Shown here in pieces: positions 32,844-40,877 of a stretch of DNA of 64,000 nt. The translations under genes and the position numbers were made by a program. The notes beneath the pieces are model-generated. The model saw only the letters and a list, made by a program, of their open reading frames with translations. It was not told where the DNA came from and ran no database searches. Source of the DNA: Bacillus_BD oryzisoli (GTDB taxonomy: Bacteria > Bacillota > Bacilli > Bacillales > Cytobacillaceae). The stretch spans positions 5,676,001 to 5,740,000 of the forward strand of contig NZ_CP137640.1 of NCBI RefSeq assembly GCF_036670025.1, written 5' to 3'. The stretch's first letter is position 1. Every line of letters starts with the position of its first letter.

Positions 32844-33623
32844 ATGGGCAGCAATGAAAAGAGTTCTGTTTCTTCCATGGTCAATGCTCTTAAACTATTA
32901 GATTTGTTTACAATGGATGAACCGGAATGGACCTTAACAGATTTAGCTGATGAACTGGATGTTGGAGTCAGTACCGTATATCGGCTCACCAATACGTTAA
33001 TGCATGAAGGGTTTATTGTAAGGGATCCTTTGACAAAAAGCTTTCGTTTAGCTTCATCCCTATTAGAATTGGGGCACTATGTCCTGACTTCCTTTGATAT
33101 CTATGAAATCTCTCCTCCTATTCTGGAAAAATTAGTCCAAGATACTGGGGAAACCGTTCATCTTTCTATATTAGAGGGAAACCAATCGATCTACTTGCAA
33201 ATGTTTGAATGCTCGAACTATGTCAATGTACGTACACACGTTGGGAAAAAACATCCGGCCCACTGCACCAGCACCGGACAAGTCATCCTGGCCTATCAGT
33301 CTGAGGCCGAGATTGATCGTGTGATTGCACAAGGGTTGCCATTATACTCTCCTAAATCTTCTACGATTACGGATCCCATTTTATTTAAAGAACGTTTGGC
33401 TTTGATTAAGAAGCAGGGTTATACGTTTAACAAGGATGAAATGAACGTGGGCGTCACAGCCATTGCAGCACCAGTAAAATCACCTTCGGGAAAGGTTGAA
33501 TTTGCTGTCAGCATTGCCGGGCTTAGTTCAAGAATTAACACCAATAATGCACCTATGTTAATCAAATTAGTGACGAAGGCTGCTGATGAGTTGTCGAAGA
33601 AATTAACATTTGGTGTTAATTGA
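32844..33623 (+). CDS. IclR-family transcriptional regulator 2
   Basis: 259 aa. HTH in ALKLLDLFTMDEPEWTLTDL and VGVSTVYRLTNTLMHEG; effector domain with GNQSIYLQMFECSNYVNVRT, CTSTGQVILAYQSE, NKDEMNVGVTAIAAPV. ATG 32844 has AAGGGGAA 8 nt upstream. Clearly a paralogue of, but quite divergent from, the preceding IclR gene. Ends before a bidirectional terminator. Confidence 0.93.
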   Translation: MGSNEKSSVSSMVNALKLLDLFTMDEPEWTLTDLADELDVGVSTVYRLTNTLMHEGFIVRDPLTKSFRLASSLLELGHYVLTSFDIYEISPPILEKLVQDTGETVHLSILEGNQSIYLQMFECSNYVNVRTHVGKKHPAHCTSTGQVILAYQSEAEIDRVIAQGLPLYSPKSSTITDPILFKERLALIKKQGYTFNKDEMNVGVTAIAAPVKSPSGKVEFAVSIAGLSSRINTNNAPMLIKLVTKAADELSKKLTFGVN

Positions 33624-33662
33624 AATGGCAGTGCCTTGGCTGAGTCCAGTGTTAGCATATAA

Positions 33663-33706
33663 AAAAAGCTGTTTTTAGAGGCGGACGGTCTCTCAAACAG
33701 CTTTTT
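33663..33706 (+). terminator. Terminator after the iclR pair
   Basis: AAAAAGCTGTTT (33663-33674) and AAACAGCTTTTT (33695-33706) pair perfectly, with T-rich tail TATTTTTG. Bidirectional. Confidence 0.85.
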
Positions 33707-33726
33707 ATTTTTGTTGTATAAAAAAA

Positions 33727-33808
33727 ACTTGCGGAGAATAGATTCTTTGGAGGGTGCATATTTGAGTTGGGGAATTCAAGGCACTGAAAAAAAGAAATCT
33801 CCGCAAGT
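33727..33808. other. Long-spacer inverted repeat between convergent genes
   Basis: ACTTGCGGAGA (33727-33737) and TCTCCGCAAGT (33798-33808) are exact inverse copies 60 nt apart. Lies 3' of the amidohydrolase gene on its transcript. Role unknown; the spacer has no clear secondary structure. Confidence 0.45.
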
Positions 33809-33864
33809 ATATTAACTGGAACGTGTCAGGCACCGTCTGTTCAAATAACGGCTGCCTGCTTCTA

Positions 33865-34812
33865 CTATTTAACGGCGTACTCTAGTAAAGATTGAGCGCC
33901 TTTTTCACTTACTTCTTTTGGAGGCCATACACATAAATCAAATGGATAATCTGATCCTCCAACGACGCGGTCTTCACCAACTGCTTTGACAAGGTTATCA
34001 AGGCTGTTTTCATTCCAAAGTACGGTGTCATACCAGAAGCGTTTTAAGTATTCGGAAGGTGGTGCCTGAAGATTGGAAGAAACCAGCTTCCATTGCTCAT
34101 ACCCTTTATCCAATCGGCCAATTTGATACGGCAGGAATCCTCCGCCATGTGCAAATAAGATTTTTACATCCGGGTATTGATCAATCATTCCGCTCAGCAA
34201 AATATCCGTCGCACAAACCGTTGTTTCCCAAGGGACACCAACCAGGTTCGGCATCATTCTTCTCTTTAGGCGGGGGTCTTCACACAATAACGGATGAACG
34301 AAAAGAATCGCCTTCAATCGATTGGCTTCTTCAAAAAACGGCTTAAAGAAGTCATCTGACAGCATATGCTGCTCAATTCCAGGTCCAATAATCGCTCCCT
34401 TTAATCCGAGATTCATCGCTTCTTGTAAAACCTCAGCAGCTTTATTTGGATGTGCAAGCGGAACCGTTCCTACGGCAGATAATTTATCTGGAGTCTGTTT
34501 CGTTAACTGAGAAAGGGAATGATTATAGACTCTGGACATCTCTGTTGTGATTTCTTTAGGGAAATCATACAAAAACAGCTGCGGAATCGGTGAAATCATT
34601 GAGTGTGAAACACCGATACTTTCTTGCTCCTTCATATAGAGATCATAGTTGATAAACGGTTGTTTTAACTCGAATCCCCATTTACCATTGATAAAAAGAA
34701 AATCCTCTTTACTCGGATCTTTCTTAATCCATTCTGCATTGACTGTGGTTTTATTCTCCTCAAGCCAGTTCAGTACTTCGCTTGGGATAAAATGAGTGTG
34801 AAAATCATGCAC
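33865..34812 (-). CDS. ACMSD-type amidohydrolase (probable aromatic ring-cleavage product decarboxylase)
   Basis: 315 aa TIM-barrel amidohydrolase of the aminocarboxymuconate-semialdehyde decarboxylase group: N-terminal metal motif HDFHTHF, further His in FVHPLL and FAHGGGFLPYQIGRLD, and GSDYPFD with the catalytic Asp. In Paenibacillus a relative (PraH) decarboxylates 5-carboxy-2-hydroxymuconate-6-semialdehyde made by protocatechuate 2,3-dioxygenase; the dioxygenase next door makes that a reasonable guess, but other carboxyl substrates fit the family. A 36-nt operator-like motif lies about 100 nt upstream. Confidence 0.88.
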   Translation of the reverse strand: MHDFHTHFIPSEVLNWLEENKTTVNAEWIKKDPSKEDFLFINGKWGFELKQPFINYDLYMKEQESIGVSHSMISPIPQLFLYDFPKEITTEMSRVYNHSLSQLTKQTPDKLSAVGTVPLAHPNKAAEVLQEAMNLGLKGAIIGPGIEQHMLSDDFFKPFFEEANRLKAILFVHPLLCEDPRLKRRMMPNLVGVPWETTVCATDILLSGMIDQYPDVKILFAHGGGFLPYQIGRLDKGYEQWKLVSSNLQAPPSEYLKRFWYDTVLWNENSLDNLVKAVGEDRVVGGSDYPFDLCVWPPKEVSEKGAQSLLEYAVK

Positions 34813-34912
34813 GCTCAGGTCACTCCTTCTTATGACTAGTAGATGTATTATTTTATATAAGTGGGAATATTGCTAATTTTTCAATCCTAGTATTAATAAT
34901 AAATTTTTATTG

Positions 34913-34948
34913 ATTCTATATACAAGACGATCTTTACTCTATGCGGAA
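34913..34948. promoter_or_regulatory. IclR-type operator candidate, copy 2
   Basis: ATTCTATATACAAGA then CGATCTTTACTCTATGCGGAA; about 28 of 36 positions equal copy 3 at 36035. Upstream of the amidohydrolase. Confidence 0.65.
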
Positions 34949-35023
34949 CAAATATAATGTTTTATGCATATTTTTCATTTTAGTTAGGGGTTTAACATAG
35001 TTGCATTGCATTTTGAAATAAAA

Positions 35024-35059
35024 AAACTGCTTAAGAAGGAGCGGACTCTTAAGCAGTTT
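35024..35059 (-). terminator. Terminator after the dioxygenase
   Basis: AAACTGCTTAAGA (35024-35036) and TCTTAAGCAGTTT (35047-35059) pair perfectly (13 bp); A-run on the left gives a T-run on the minus-strand transcript. Confidence 0.88.
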
Positions 35060-35072
35060 GAAAACCAAATGT

Positions 35073-35174
35073 TTAGGCAAATACTTCCTCTGCAATTTGT
35101 TTGGTGTTGCTTACCTTCTTTTTCGTAAAAGTAATAACCGGATTCCAGCTGCCGGAAGATTGTCCACTACCATA
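35073..35174 (-). pseudogene. In-frame C-terminal remainder of the dioxygenase after a TAA
   Basis: Directly after the dioxygenase stop (TAA 35177-35175) the same frame stays open for 33 codons: YGSGQSSGSWNPVITF then TKKKVSNTKQIAEEVFA, then TAA. Class III ring-cleavage dioxygenases usually end with a Gly/Ser-rich GSGN-V-like segment, so this looks like the natural C-terminus cut off by a nonsense codon. The terminator follows only after this remainder. Confidence 0.6.
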
Positions 35175-35918
35175 TTAGGCAGCATTACATTCTTGATCAA
35201 TGATTCCCAAAAGCATCGCTAAATGGCGGCCCCCTGATTCCACCTTAGCCGCACTAGCATATTGCGGAAGCATTTCATAGGCAGCTTGATACTCTTTATT
35301 CATCAATAATTCGAGAAACTTTTTATCCATGGCATGTTCTGAATGGGTTGGTTTATTATGTCTTCCGCGTACAAGGCTATGTGAGAAGGCACCGCTTGCT
35401 ACAAAGACGCACCTTTTGTCAGACGCCCTTAACACTTCAGCAATGGCCTGTCCCCATTTATAGGTTTCTTCAAGACTGGCAGTTAACGTAACACACATGT
35501 TAACAACTGGTATATCTTCATTTGGAACAAGGTGACGCAATGGCACTAAGGTTCCATAGTCCCAAACATAATGATGATCATTCAATTCAATAACTGGAAT
35601 ACCCGCAGCCTGCCCTGCTTGAACTAGCAGCTGACCTAACTCTTCATCTCCAGGGTAATGGTACGGAACATCTTTAATGACTTCCGGAATTTCCATGGCT
35701 GTCAGATAGCCTTTATGGACTGGCGTGCAATCGACATAATGATTAAACGTTGATGGCCAGTGACAAGAAATTAATACAATCACATCAGGATTCACTTCTA
35801 CGATCTCTTCTGATACTACTTTCAATCCAGCAACCAAATCTTGTTGGAAGTCTGGAATGTGATCCTTGTGGCAAATACTTGGTACATGTGGTGCAACAAC
35901 ACTTAATTCAATTGACAT
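35175..35918 (-). CDS. Class III extradiol ring-cleavage dioxygenase (LigB/PraA type), possibly truncated
   Basis: 247 aa. VVAPHVPSICHKDHIPD carries the first metal His region; ISCHWPSTFNHYVDC, NDHHYVWDYGTLVPL and VASGAFSHSLVRG supply others, as in the LigB superfamily Fe(II) enzymes. With an ACMSD-type decarboxylase and aromatic-acid transporter nearby, a protocatechuate-type substrate (2,3-cleavage, PraA-like) is plausible. The frame ends at TAA but continues in-frame for 33 plausible codons (see 35073-35174). The active-site part looks complete, so activity may or may not survive. Operator-like motif about 120 nt upstream. Confidence 0.85.
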   Translation of the reverse strand: MSIELSVVAPHVPSICHKDHIPDFQQDLVAGLKVVSEEIVEVNPDVIVLISCHWPSTFNHYVDCTPVHKGYLTAMEIPEVIKDVPYHYPGDEELGQLLVQAGQAAGIPVIELNDHHYVWDYGTLVPLRHLVPNEDIPVVNMCVTLTASLEETYKWGQAIAEVLRASDKRCVFVASGAFSHSLVRGRHNKPTHSEHAMDKKFLELLMNKEYQAAYEMLPQYASAAKVESGGRHLAMLLGIIDQECNAA

Positions 35919-36293
35919 AGCTTACATTCCTCCCTAATGAATTCAATCCCCATTGAATAGCAAAAAAATATATTTTGAATAATTCATATATTCCAAATAC
36001 TATTTCTAACACGGTTTTATGATAGCGTTTTCTAATTCCATATATAAGATTCAATTTACTCTATACGGAATAATTTTAGTTTTTATATTTACTTAGATGG
36101 TTACAGGCACCATCATCAAAAGGAGAATACAAATTATTAACACATTTTTAAAAATTATGTTATTTTGTTTTATACAACTTGAAATTTTCTAGAATATTTG
36201 AAAGGGAGTAGATAGAATTATCTCGAATATTACTTTATTAATATAATATTAAGTTCAAAAATTGCAGCTTGGAGAAAAGGAGATCGAAGGGAT
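35919..36293. other. Divergent regulatory region between dioxygenase and AEC transporter
   Basis: 375 AT-rich nt with the third 36-nt motif (36035-36070). The transporter RBS AAAAGGAGA is at about 36276. No gene seen. Confidence 0.5.
36035..36070. promoter_or_regulatory. IclR-type operator candidate, copy 3
   Basis: ATTCCATATATAAGA then TTCAATTTACTCTATACGGAA; ATTCCATATA and TATACGGAAT form an inverted repeat at the ends. Confidence 0.65.
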
Positions 36294-37229
36294 ATGGATT
36301 ATTCAATTTTAATATTTACTGTTCTAAAGTTGGCCGTACTGATCGGAATTGGGATGTGGCTTGCAACTAAAATTGCATTGACAAAAGATGTAAAGGGATT
36401 CTTAATCTTTGTCATTATAAATATCGCACTGCCTGCCATTATTCTAAGCGGATTTTTTAAGGTTGAAATTGATAATAGTTTATTGCATCAGATCGTTATT
36501 ATTTTCATTTTCTCGCTTTGCTTTAATATTTTAGCGCTTTTTGCAGGCTGGGCATTCTCCAAATCGATTGGATTGGAAGCACTAAAGGCTCGTGAAACGG
36601 CCTTTTTATCAACATTCGGCAACTCCGGGCCAATCGGTATTCCTTTATGTGCTTCTCTGTTCGGAGCGAAAGGGGCTGTGTATGCAGCTGTTTTCGATGC
36701 AGGGATGTCATTAACGCTGTGGACGATTGGCACTCTGTTTGTTCAAGGAAAAACAAAAGTGACAGTAAAAAATTTCAAGTCTATGATTACTGCACCAAAT
36801 ATTGCTGTAACTATTGGAATGATTTTTACCTTCTTCAGAATTGATCCAGGTTCTTTCGTTAAGGATGTCACATCTTCCTTAGGCGCAGTGGCAAGCCCAT
36901 TAGCGATGATCTACATAGGGATGTTAGTGATGACGATCATTAAAGAGAAAAGAACAGTCCCAGCAAAATTGGTTGCTATACCTGTATCGTTTAAGTTAAT
37001 TGTTTTTCCGGTAATCGGAATTTTAGCCCTGACTCTATTACCTATTGCAGCAGACGTAGAACAAGTTCTACTCATTGAAATGGCCATGCCAGCAGTTACC
37101 GTAGCCTCGGTCATACTGGCACTATATAATGCAGATGAAAATTACGGGGTTATGCATACCCTGTTATCAAATTTGATTGTTCTTGTTTCACTTCCGGTAA
37201 TTGTCCTGCTTGGGGGAATGCTGCTATAA
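36294..37229 (+). CDS. AEC family transporter (auxin efflux carrier-like)
   Basis: 311 aa, about ten transmembrane helices, with FGNSGPIGIPLCASLFG in the first half and EMAMPAVTVASVI in the second, both family signatures. AEC proteins export or exchange carboxylates. Start supported by AAAAGGAGA. Divergent from the dioxygenase and sharing its regulatory region, so it may move an aromatic acid or a ring-cleavage product; substrate not visible from sequence. Confidence 0.92.
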   Translation: MDYSILIFTVLKLAVLIGIGMWLATKIALTKDVKGFLIFVIINIALPAIILSGFFKVEIDNSLLHQIVIIFIFSLCFNILALFAGWAFSKSIGLEALKARETAFLSTFGNSGPIGIPLCASLFGAKGAVYAAVFDAGMSLTLWTIGTLFVQGKTKVTVKNFKSMITAPNIAVTIGMIFTFFRIDPGSFVKDVTSSLGAVASPLAMIYIGMLVMTIIKEKRTVPAKLVAIPVSFKLIVFPVIGILALTLLPIAADVEQVLLIEMAMPAVTVASVILALYNADENYGVMHTLLSNLIVLVSLPVIVLLGGMLL

Positions 37230-37233
37230 GAGA

Positions 37234-37260
37234 GGGTCGGAGGGACAGGCACCTTGACCC
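37234..37260 (-). repeat. R1 repeat after the AEC gene
   Basis: GGGTCGGAGGGACAGGCACC then TTGACCC, 5 nt after the stop. A divergent forward copy (GCGGTGCCTTTGTCCCC) follows at 37352-37368. Together with the next terminator it forms a composite seen again at 44484-44561. Confidence 0.82.
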
Positions 37261-37273
37261 AATTGAAACAAAT

Positions 37274-37320
37274 AAAGGAGAGTTCTGTAAGAAAGTTAAA
37301 TTTCTGCAGAACTCTCCTTT
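37274..37320 (+). terminator. Terminator of the AEC gene
   Basis: AAAGGAGAGTTCTG (37274-37287) and CAGAACTCTCCTTT (37307-37320) pair perfectly (14 bp); T-rich tail follows at 37326-37339. Confidence 0.85.
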
Positions 37321-37470
37321 ATATCATTGTTTTTTTTCCTATACTATAGGATGCGGTGCCTTTGTCCCCTATCAAGTGTTTTGTTTGGAAATAGGCTTTT
37401 TCGGGGAGCGCCAGCAATTGATATATAAATATAATAAATTATTATGATGATTATTATAAATTCACGATTC

Positions 37471-37600
37471 TTAGTCAGCTAACCTGTTACCATTTATACA
37501 TTCCGAATGTAATTTTTCCATATCGACTCTAAATAAATACATCAAATAAAAACAAGCACATGATGCAACTCCTGAAACCTCACAACGTACTGGAACCATA
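37471..37600 (-). pseudogene. Degenerate fragment resembling the C-terminus of the MBL hydrolase
   Basis: The minus frame ending at the TAA near 37474 reads YLMYLFRVDMEKLHSECINGNR, matching CIYLESIGKLQSECINGKR at the C-terminus of the MBL protein at 28428. Upstream no MBL motif is found, so only a tail fragment survives. Homology is short and judged by eye. Confidence 0.35.
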
Positions 37601-37645
37601 GCGAACCAATTTTTACAGATTACTCCTTTTCGACAGAACGGAAAT

Positions 37646-38407
37646 CTATATGCCTCCATACCTTCTTTTTCGTTGCCTGTATTCATCAAGCGCCTGTAGA
37701 AATTCTTTCTCGGAGAAATCCGGCCACAGTACATCGGTAAACCAGAATTCAGTGTAGGCCAGCTGCCAGAGCAAGAAATTACTTAGGCGTTTTTCCCCGC
37801 CGGTACGAATAAGCAGGTCAGGTTCTGTCATACCAGCTGTATACAGGTATTTTGAAAACTGCTGTTCGTCCAGTTCATCCAGTGATAATTTTGCCTCGTT
37901 AAGATCAGCAAACATTTCTTTTATAGCGTATAGAATCTCGTGCCTGCTTCCATAGTTAAGCGCAAAATTTAGTTGAAGTCCGTCATTGTCGCGGGTACGC
38001 TCAATGGCATATTGTACCGCCTCACGTGTATGAGCTGGAAGTTTCTGCATATCACCAATTGCCTCAATACGTACATTATTTGATATCAACTCTGGCAGGT
38101 AAATTTGTAGAAACTCCTTGGGAAGCCTCAATATAAGGTCGACCTCAGGCTTTGGACGTTTCCAGTTTTCAGTTGAAAACGTATAAAGTGTCAGAATCTT
38201 CACCTTACATTTGACTGCAGCCTTGACGATTTTTACAACTGTTGATACCCCTTCTTTATGACCAGCAACTCTAGGCATGCCACGCTTCCTGGCCCAGCGT
38301 CCGTTTCCGTCCATAATGATGGCAATATGGTCCGGTATATTATCCTCCATATAACCGAAGGATTCTTTCGATTGTTTATAATTGAAAAAAGGAATTTTCA
38401 TTGACAT
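37646..38407 (-). CDS. uppS: Isoprenyl transferase (undecaprenyl diphosphate synthase family)
   Basis: 253 aa cis-prenyltransferase: IAIIMDGNGRWARKRG with the catalytic Asp, TLYTFSTENWKRP, and RTGGEKRLSNFLLWQLAYTE near the C-terminus. It extends isopentenyl diphosphate on farnesyl diphosphate in the cytoplasm/membrane interface. The housekeeping copy in Bacillus lies by frr-cdsA; here the neighbours are yoaT/yozG/yoaS, so this is probably a second, specialised copy. RBS GGGAGGG. 54 nt downstream of the DUF817 gene. Confidence 0.93.
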   Translation of the reverse strand: MSMKIPFFNYKQSKESFGYMEDNIPDHIAIIMDGNGRWARKRGMPRVAGHKEGVSTVVKIVKAAVKCKVKILTLYTFSTENWKRPKPEVDLILRLPKEFLQIYLPELISNNVRIEAIGDMQKLPAHTREAVQYAIERTRDNDGLQLNFALNYGSRHEILYAIKEMFADLNEAKLSLDELDEQQFSKYLYTAGMTEPDLLIRTGGEKRLSNFLLWQLAYTEFWFTDVLWPDFSEKEFLQALDEYRQRKRRYGGI

Positions 38408-38461
38408 GGTCTACCCTCCCGACATGTTGTTCATCTTACTAATTACTCTAATTGAGTGCAT

Positions 38462-39232
38462 CTACCATCTTGGAACTTTTCCCTTAACCTGCTTTAACGT
38501 TGCAACGATAAGAAAACTAACAATTACTAATAAGAGCCATGAACTCACCTTTCCTAGATGAACGAGACTCCATGCATCCGTTTGGTTTGGATATTCCCAA
38601 GCCCCAAAGAACGTTGCGATATTCTCAGCTATCCAGATAAAAAATCCAATAAGTACAAAAGAAAGGACTAGCGGCATACGGTAACGGATTCCATTAACTT
38701 CGTATGTGACCCATGATTGCCAAAAGACGATCATGACAAGTCCAGATAACCACCATCGAATATCCATCCAATAATGGTGAGTGAAAAAATTCAAATAAAT
38801 CGCAGCTGCAAGAGGTACAACTGCCAAAAACGGCGGCCACTTAATTAATTCAACCTTAAGCCTTCTCCACGCCTGGCAAAGATAACTCGCCACACTCGCA
38901 TACATGAATCCGCTATACAAAGGTACCCCAAATATTTTGCAATATCCTTCCTCTGGATAAGACCATGAGCCCATATGTACCTTGAAAAGTTCAAGGGTAA
39001 GCCCAATAAGGTGGAACAATGTAATAACCTTTAGTTCATCCTGTGTTTCAAGGCCATAACGTACCATCCACCACTGCATCAGAAGGCAGATAATGAGCAG
39101 CCAGTCATAACGTGGAAGGAAGGGAAATGGGATAATTTGTGTAAAAGCTAAAGAGGCAAAAATAACGACTGGAAACAAACAGGATAGGGCCTGCTCCCAA
39201 CCAAAACGAACGAGCTGTACTAGTGCCCTCAT
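38462..39232 (-). CDS. yoaT: DUF817 family membrane protein (YoaT-like)
   Basis: 256 aa, about eight hydrophobic helices, with FKVHMGSWSYPEEGYCKIFGV, VPLYSGFMYASVASY and WIAENIATFFGAWEYPNQ, typical of DUF817. B. subtilis keeps a homologue, YoaT, next to YozG and YoaS, as seen here. Function unknown; the Trp- and aromatic-rich motifs recall lipid-modifying carotenoid-type enzymes, but that is only an impression. Confidence 0.88.
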   Translation of the reverse strand: MRALVQLVRFGWEQALSCLFPVVIFASLAFTQIIPFPFLPRYDWLLIICLLMQWWMVRYGLETQDELKVITLFHLIGLTLELFKVHMGSWSYPEEGYCKIFGVPLYSGFMYASVASYLCQAWRRLKVELIKWPPFLAVVPLAAAIYLNFFTHHYWMDIRWWLSGLVMIVFWQSWVTYEVNGIRYRMPLVLSFVLIGFFIWIAENIATFFGAWEYPNQTDAWSLVHLGKVSSWLLLVIVSFLIVATLKQVKGKVPRW

Positions 39233-39329
39233 GTTTTTGCCCCCAAGTTTTTTGATGAAAATACGTAAATCTAGTTGATTAATCTATTAATTTATTGAAA
39301 TGTGAAGCAGGTGGTAACACACGCTTTAT

Positions 39330-39554
39330 TTATGATTCTGGAGGATCTTTTTCGCTTTTGTATTCTAGAATATCTCCGGGTTGGCATTCTAAAGCCTTAC
39401 AAATCGCCTCTAAAGTTGAAAATCGAATTGCTTTTGCCTTTCCATTTTTCAATATAGAAAGGTTCGCCATTGTGATTCCTACCCTCTCCGAAAGTTCTGT
39501 TACACTCATTTTTCGTTTGGCCAGCATCACATCGATATTGATTATTATCGCCAT
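39330..39554 (-). CDS. yozG: Small Cro/CI-type HTH regulator (YozG-like)
   Basis: 74 aa: MAIIINIDVMLAKRKMSVTE then LSERVGITMANLSILKNGKA and LEAICKALECQPGDILEY, a complete XRE HTH of the minimal YozG/Cro type. ATG 39554 has GAGGTGA 6 nt upstream; the upstream GTG is not needed. 10 nt after the yoaS stop: the DUF2975 membrane protein and HTH pair are a recurrent two-gene unit. Confidence 0.9.
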   Translation of the reverse strand: MAIIINIDVMLAKRKMSVTELSERVGITMANLSILKNGKAKAIRFSTLEAICKALECQPGDILEYKSEKDPPES

Positions 39555-39564
39555 TAGTATCACC

Positions 39565-40056
39565 TCAGACCGTTAAATCATTTTCTGATTTTATATCTAT
39601 CGCTTCTTTTAAAAGCCTTTGCAGAACAGCAGCAAAGACTGCGATAACCAATGAAGCACCAATAATGACCATTCCGATTAGGAAGAGGCCCGGTGCATCA
39701 TCCCACTCTGCTATGATGTAAACCAATGGCAGTGCTACCACATACATGCCACTAATGGCAATGGCACAGTTTTTAATTTTCTTTAGAGCGATTACAGATA
39801 GGTCCGAGAAAGCTTGATTCTTGTCGATATAACTTAAAAGTTTAAATGCTTGAAACAACGCAAAGTAAAACGGTATTGCCGATACATACATAATAAATAA
39901 AAGGCCAAATACCACATAAGCCAACTCTGCTCCCTTTTTGGCTTCTTCAATGGCGACATTCGCTATGTATGGCAACAAGAATATGCACAAAGCAAGAACC
40001 GGAAGGCCAATAAAGATAACAGCTATCTTTAAAAATAAAGTTGATCCTTTTTTCAT
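39565..40056 (-). CDS. yoaS: DUF2975 membrane protein (YoaS-like)
   Basis: 163 aa, four transmembrane helices (about 10-32, 47-70, 100-122, 130-150), with FKLLSYIDKNQAFSDLSVIALKKIKN between helices 2 and 3, the DUF2975 hallmark. ATG 40056 has GGAGAGG 8 nt upstream; GTG 40065 is an alternative. Paired with the YozG-type regulator. Function unknown. Confidence 0.9.
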   Translation of the reverse strand: MKKGSTLFLKIAVIFIGLPVLALCIFLLPYIANVAIEEAKKGAELAYVVFGLLFIMYVSAIPFYFALFQAFKLLSYIDKNQAFSDLSVIALKKIKNCAIAISGMYVVALPLVYIIAEWDDAPGLFLIGMVIIGASLVIAVFAAVLQRLLKEAIDIKSENDLTV

Positions 40057-40877
40057 AAAAAGCACCTCTCCTATTTATTTACGATTTGATTTTAGCATGC
40101 GTTTTATCGTTTATCAATAAAAGTTTATCTTTTTTTAATATTTTTTTATTGAGATGAAAGGTCAGCTCTGGAGTTTTGATACGAAACATCAACTCCATCC
40201 AGGTGATTTCTATTATGGTCTGGGGACGGTTCTCACGTTTCCATCAAGCCACGATTTTCCAAATAGGAACATCATAAAAAGGGGTAGCAGGGACAGGCAC
40301 CGCGACCCACTTAAGTTATCCTTTCACTCCCAGAAAAGCCTTGTTTGCAAAATGAAATGCTATTCTCCTAATTTATTGAGTGATATTCAGGAAACACATG
40401 ATTTATGGCAGAAGAAAAAAGGCGAAGATTTTGGAGGTATTGGTTGAGTTTGTTTGCAGTATAACTTTTTAGGCAAAAAAAAAACAGCTCCATAAGGAAC
40501 TGATCTGCTTAATTATGTAAAGCCACCTTTGCCGTATTTCTTAATATAAGAAAGTTTTAAACCACCACTCCTAAAAGTGGGTGTTCGCAGAAACATTTCT
40601 GCATGTTCTCCTTGTCATATAGACAGAGACTTGTCATTCCTGTTTCAATTAAAACTCCCTATTACAGCTTATAAGGTTAAAACTTAATTATAAATACGAA
40701 CAACGTAGCTTATGTGATTATATTACTGCAAATTCGCTTTACATTCAATGGTAAATTGTTGCTGATGAATCTGCTAACGAATGTTCAATTCAAATGGGGA
40801 TTGGTCCTGCGTTTCACTATGAAACATCAAAACCGGCTAAATGATCATCACTTGAACTGTCCCCCTATATCTGTGGG
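40057..40877. other. 820-nt non-coding region rich in repeat debris
   Basis: Contains the yoaS promoter region, an R2 copy (40222-40237), an R1 copy (40287-40309), a second R1-like copy (40873-40901) that runs into the LuxR gene end, two GTTTC...TATGAAAC-type motifs (about 40172-40196 and 40811-40836), and a stretch at 40738-40788 that resembles part of the EAL-domain gene in reverse. Frames of 97 and 75 codons here cross repeats and lack RBS. Confidence 0.5.
40287..40309 (-). repeat. R1 repeat
   Basis: GCAGGGACAGGCACCGCGACCC in the non-coding region. Confidence 0.8.

Noticed and set aside
40154..40447. 97-codon plus frame
   Set aside because: Reads through R1 and R2 repeats and has no RBS.
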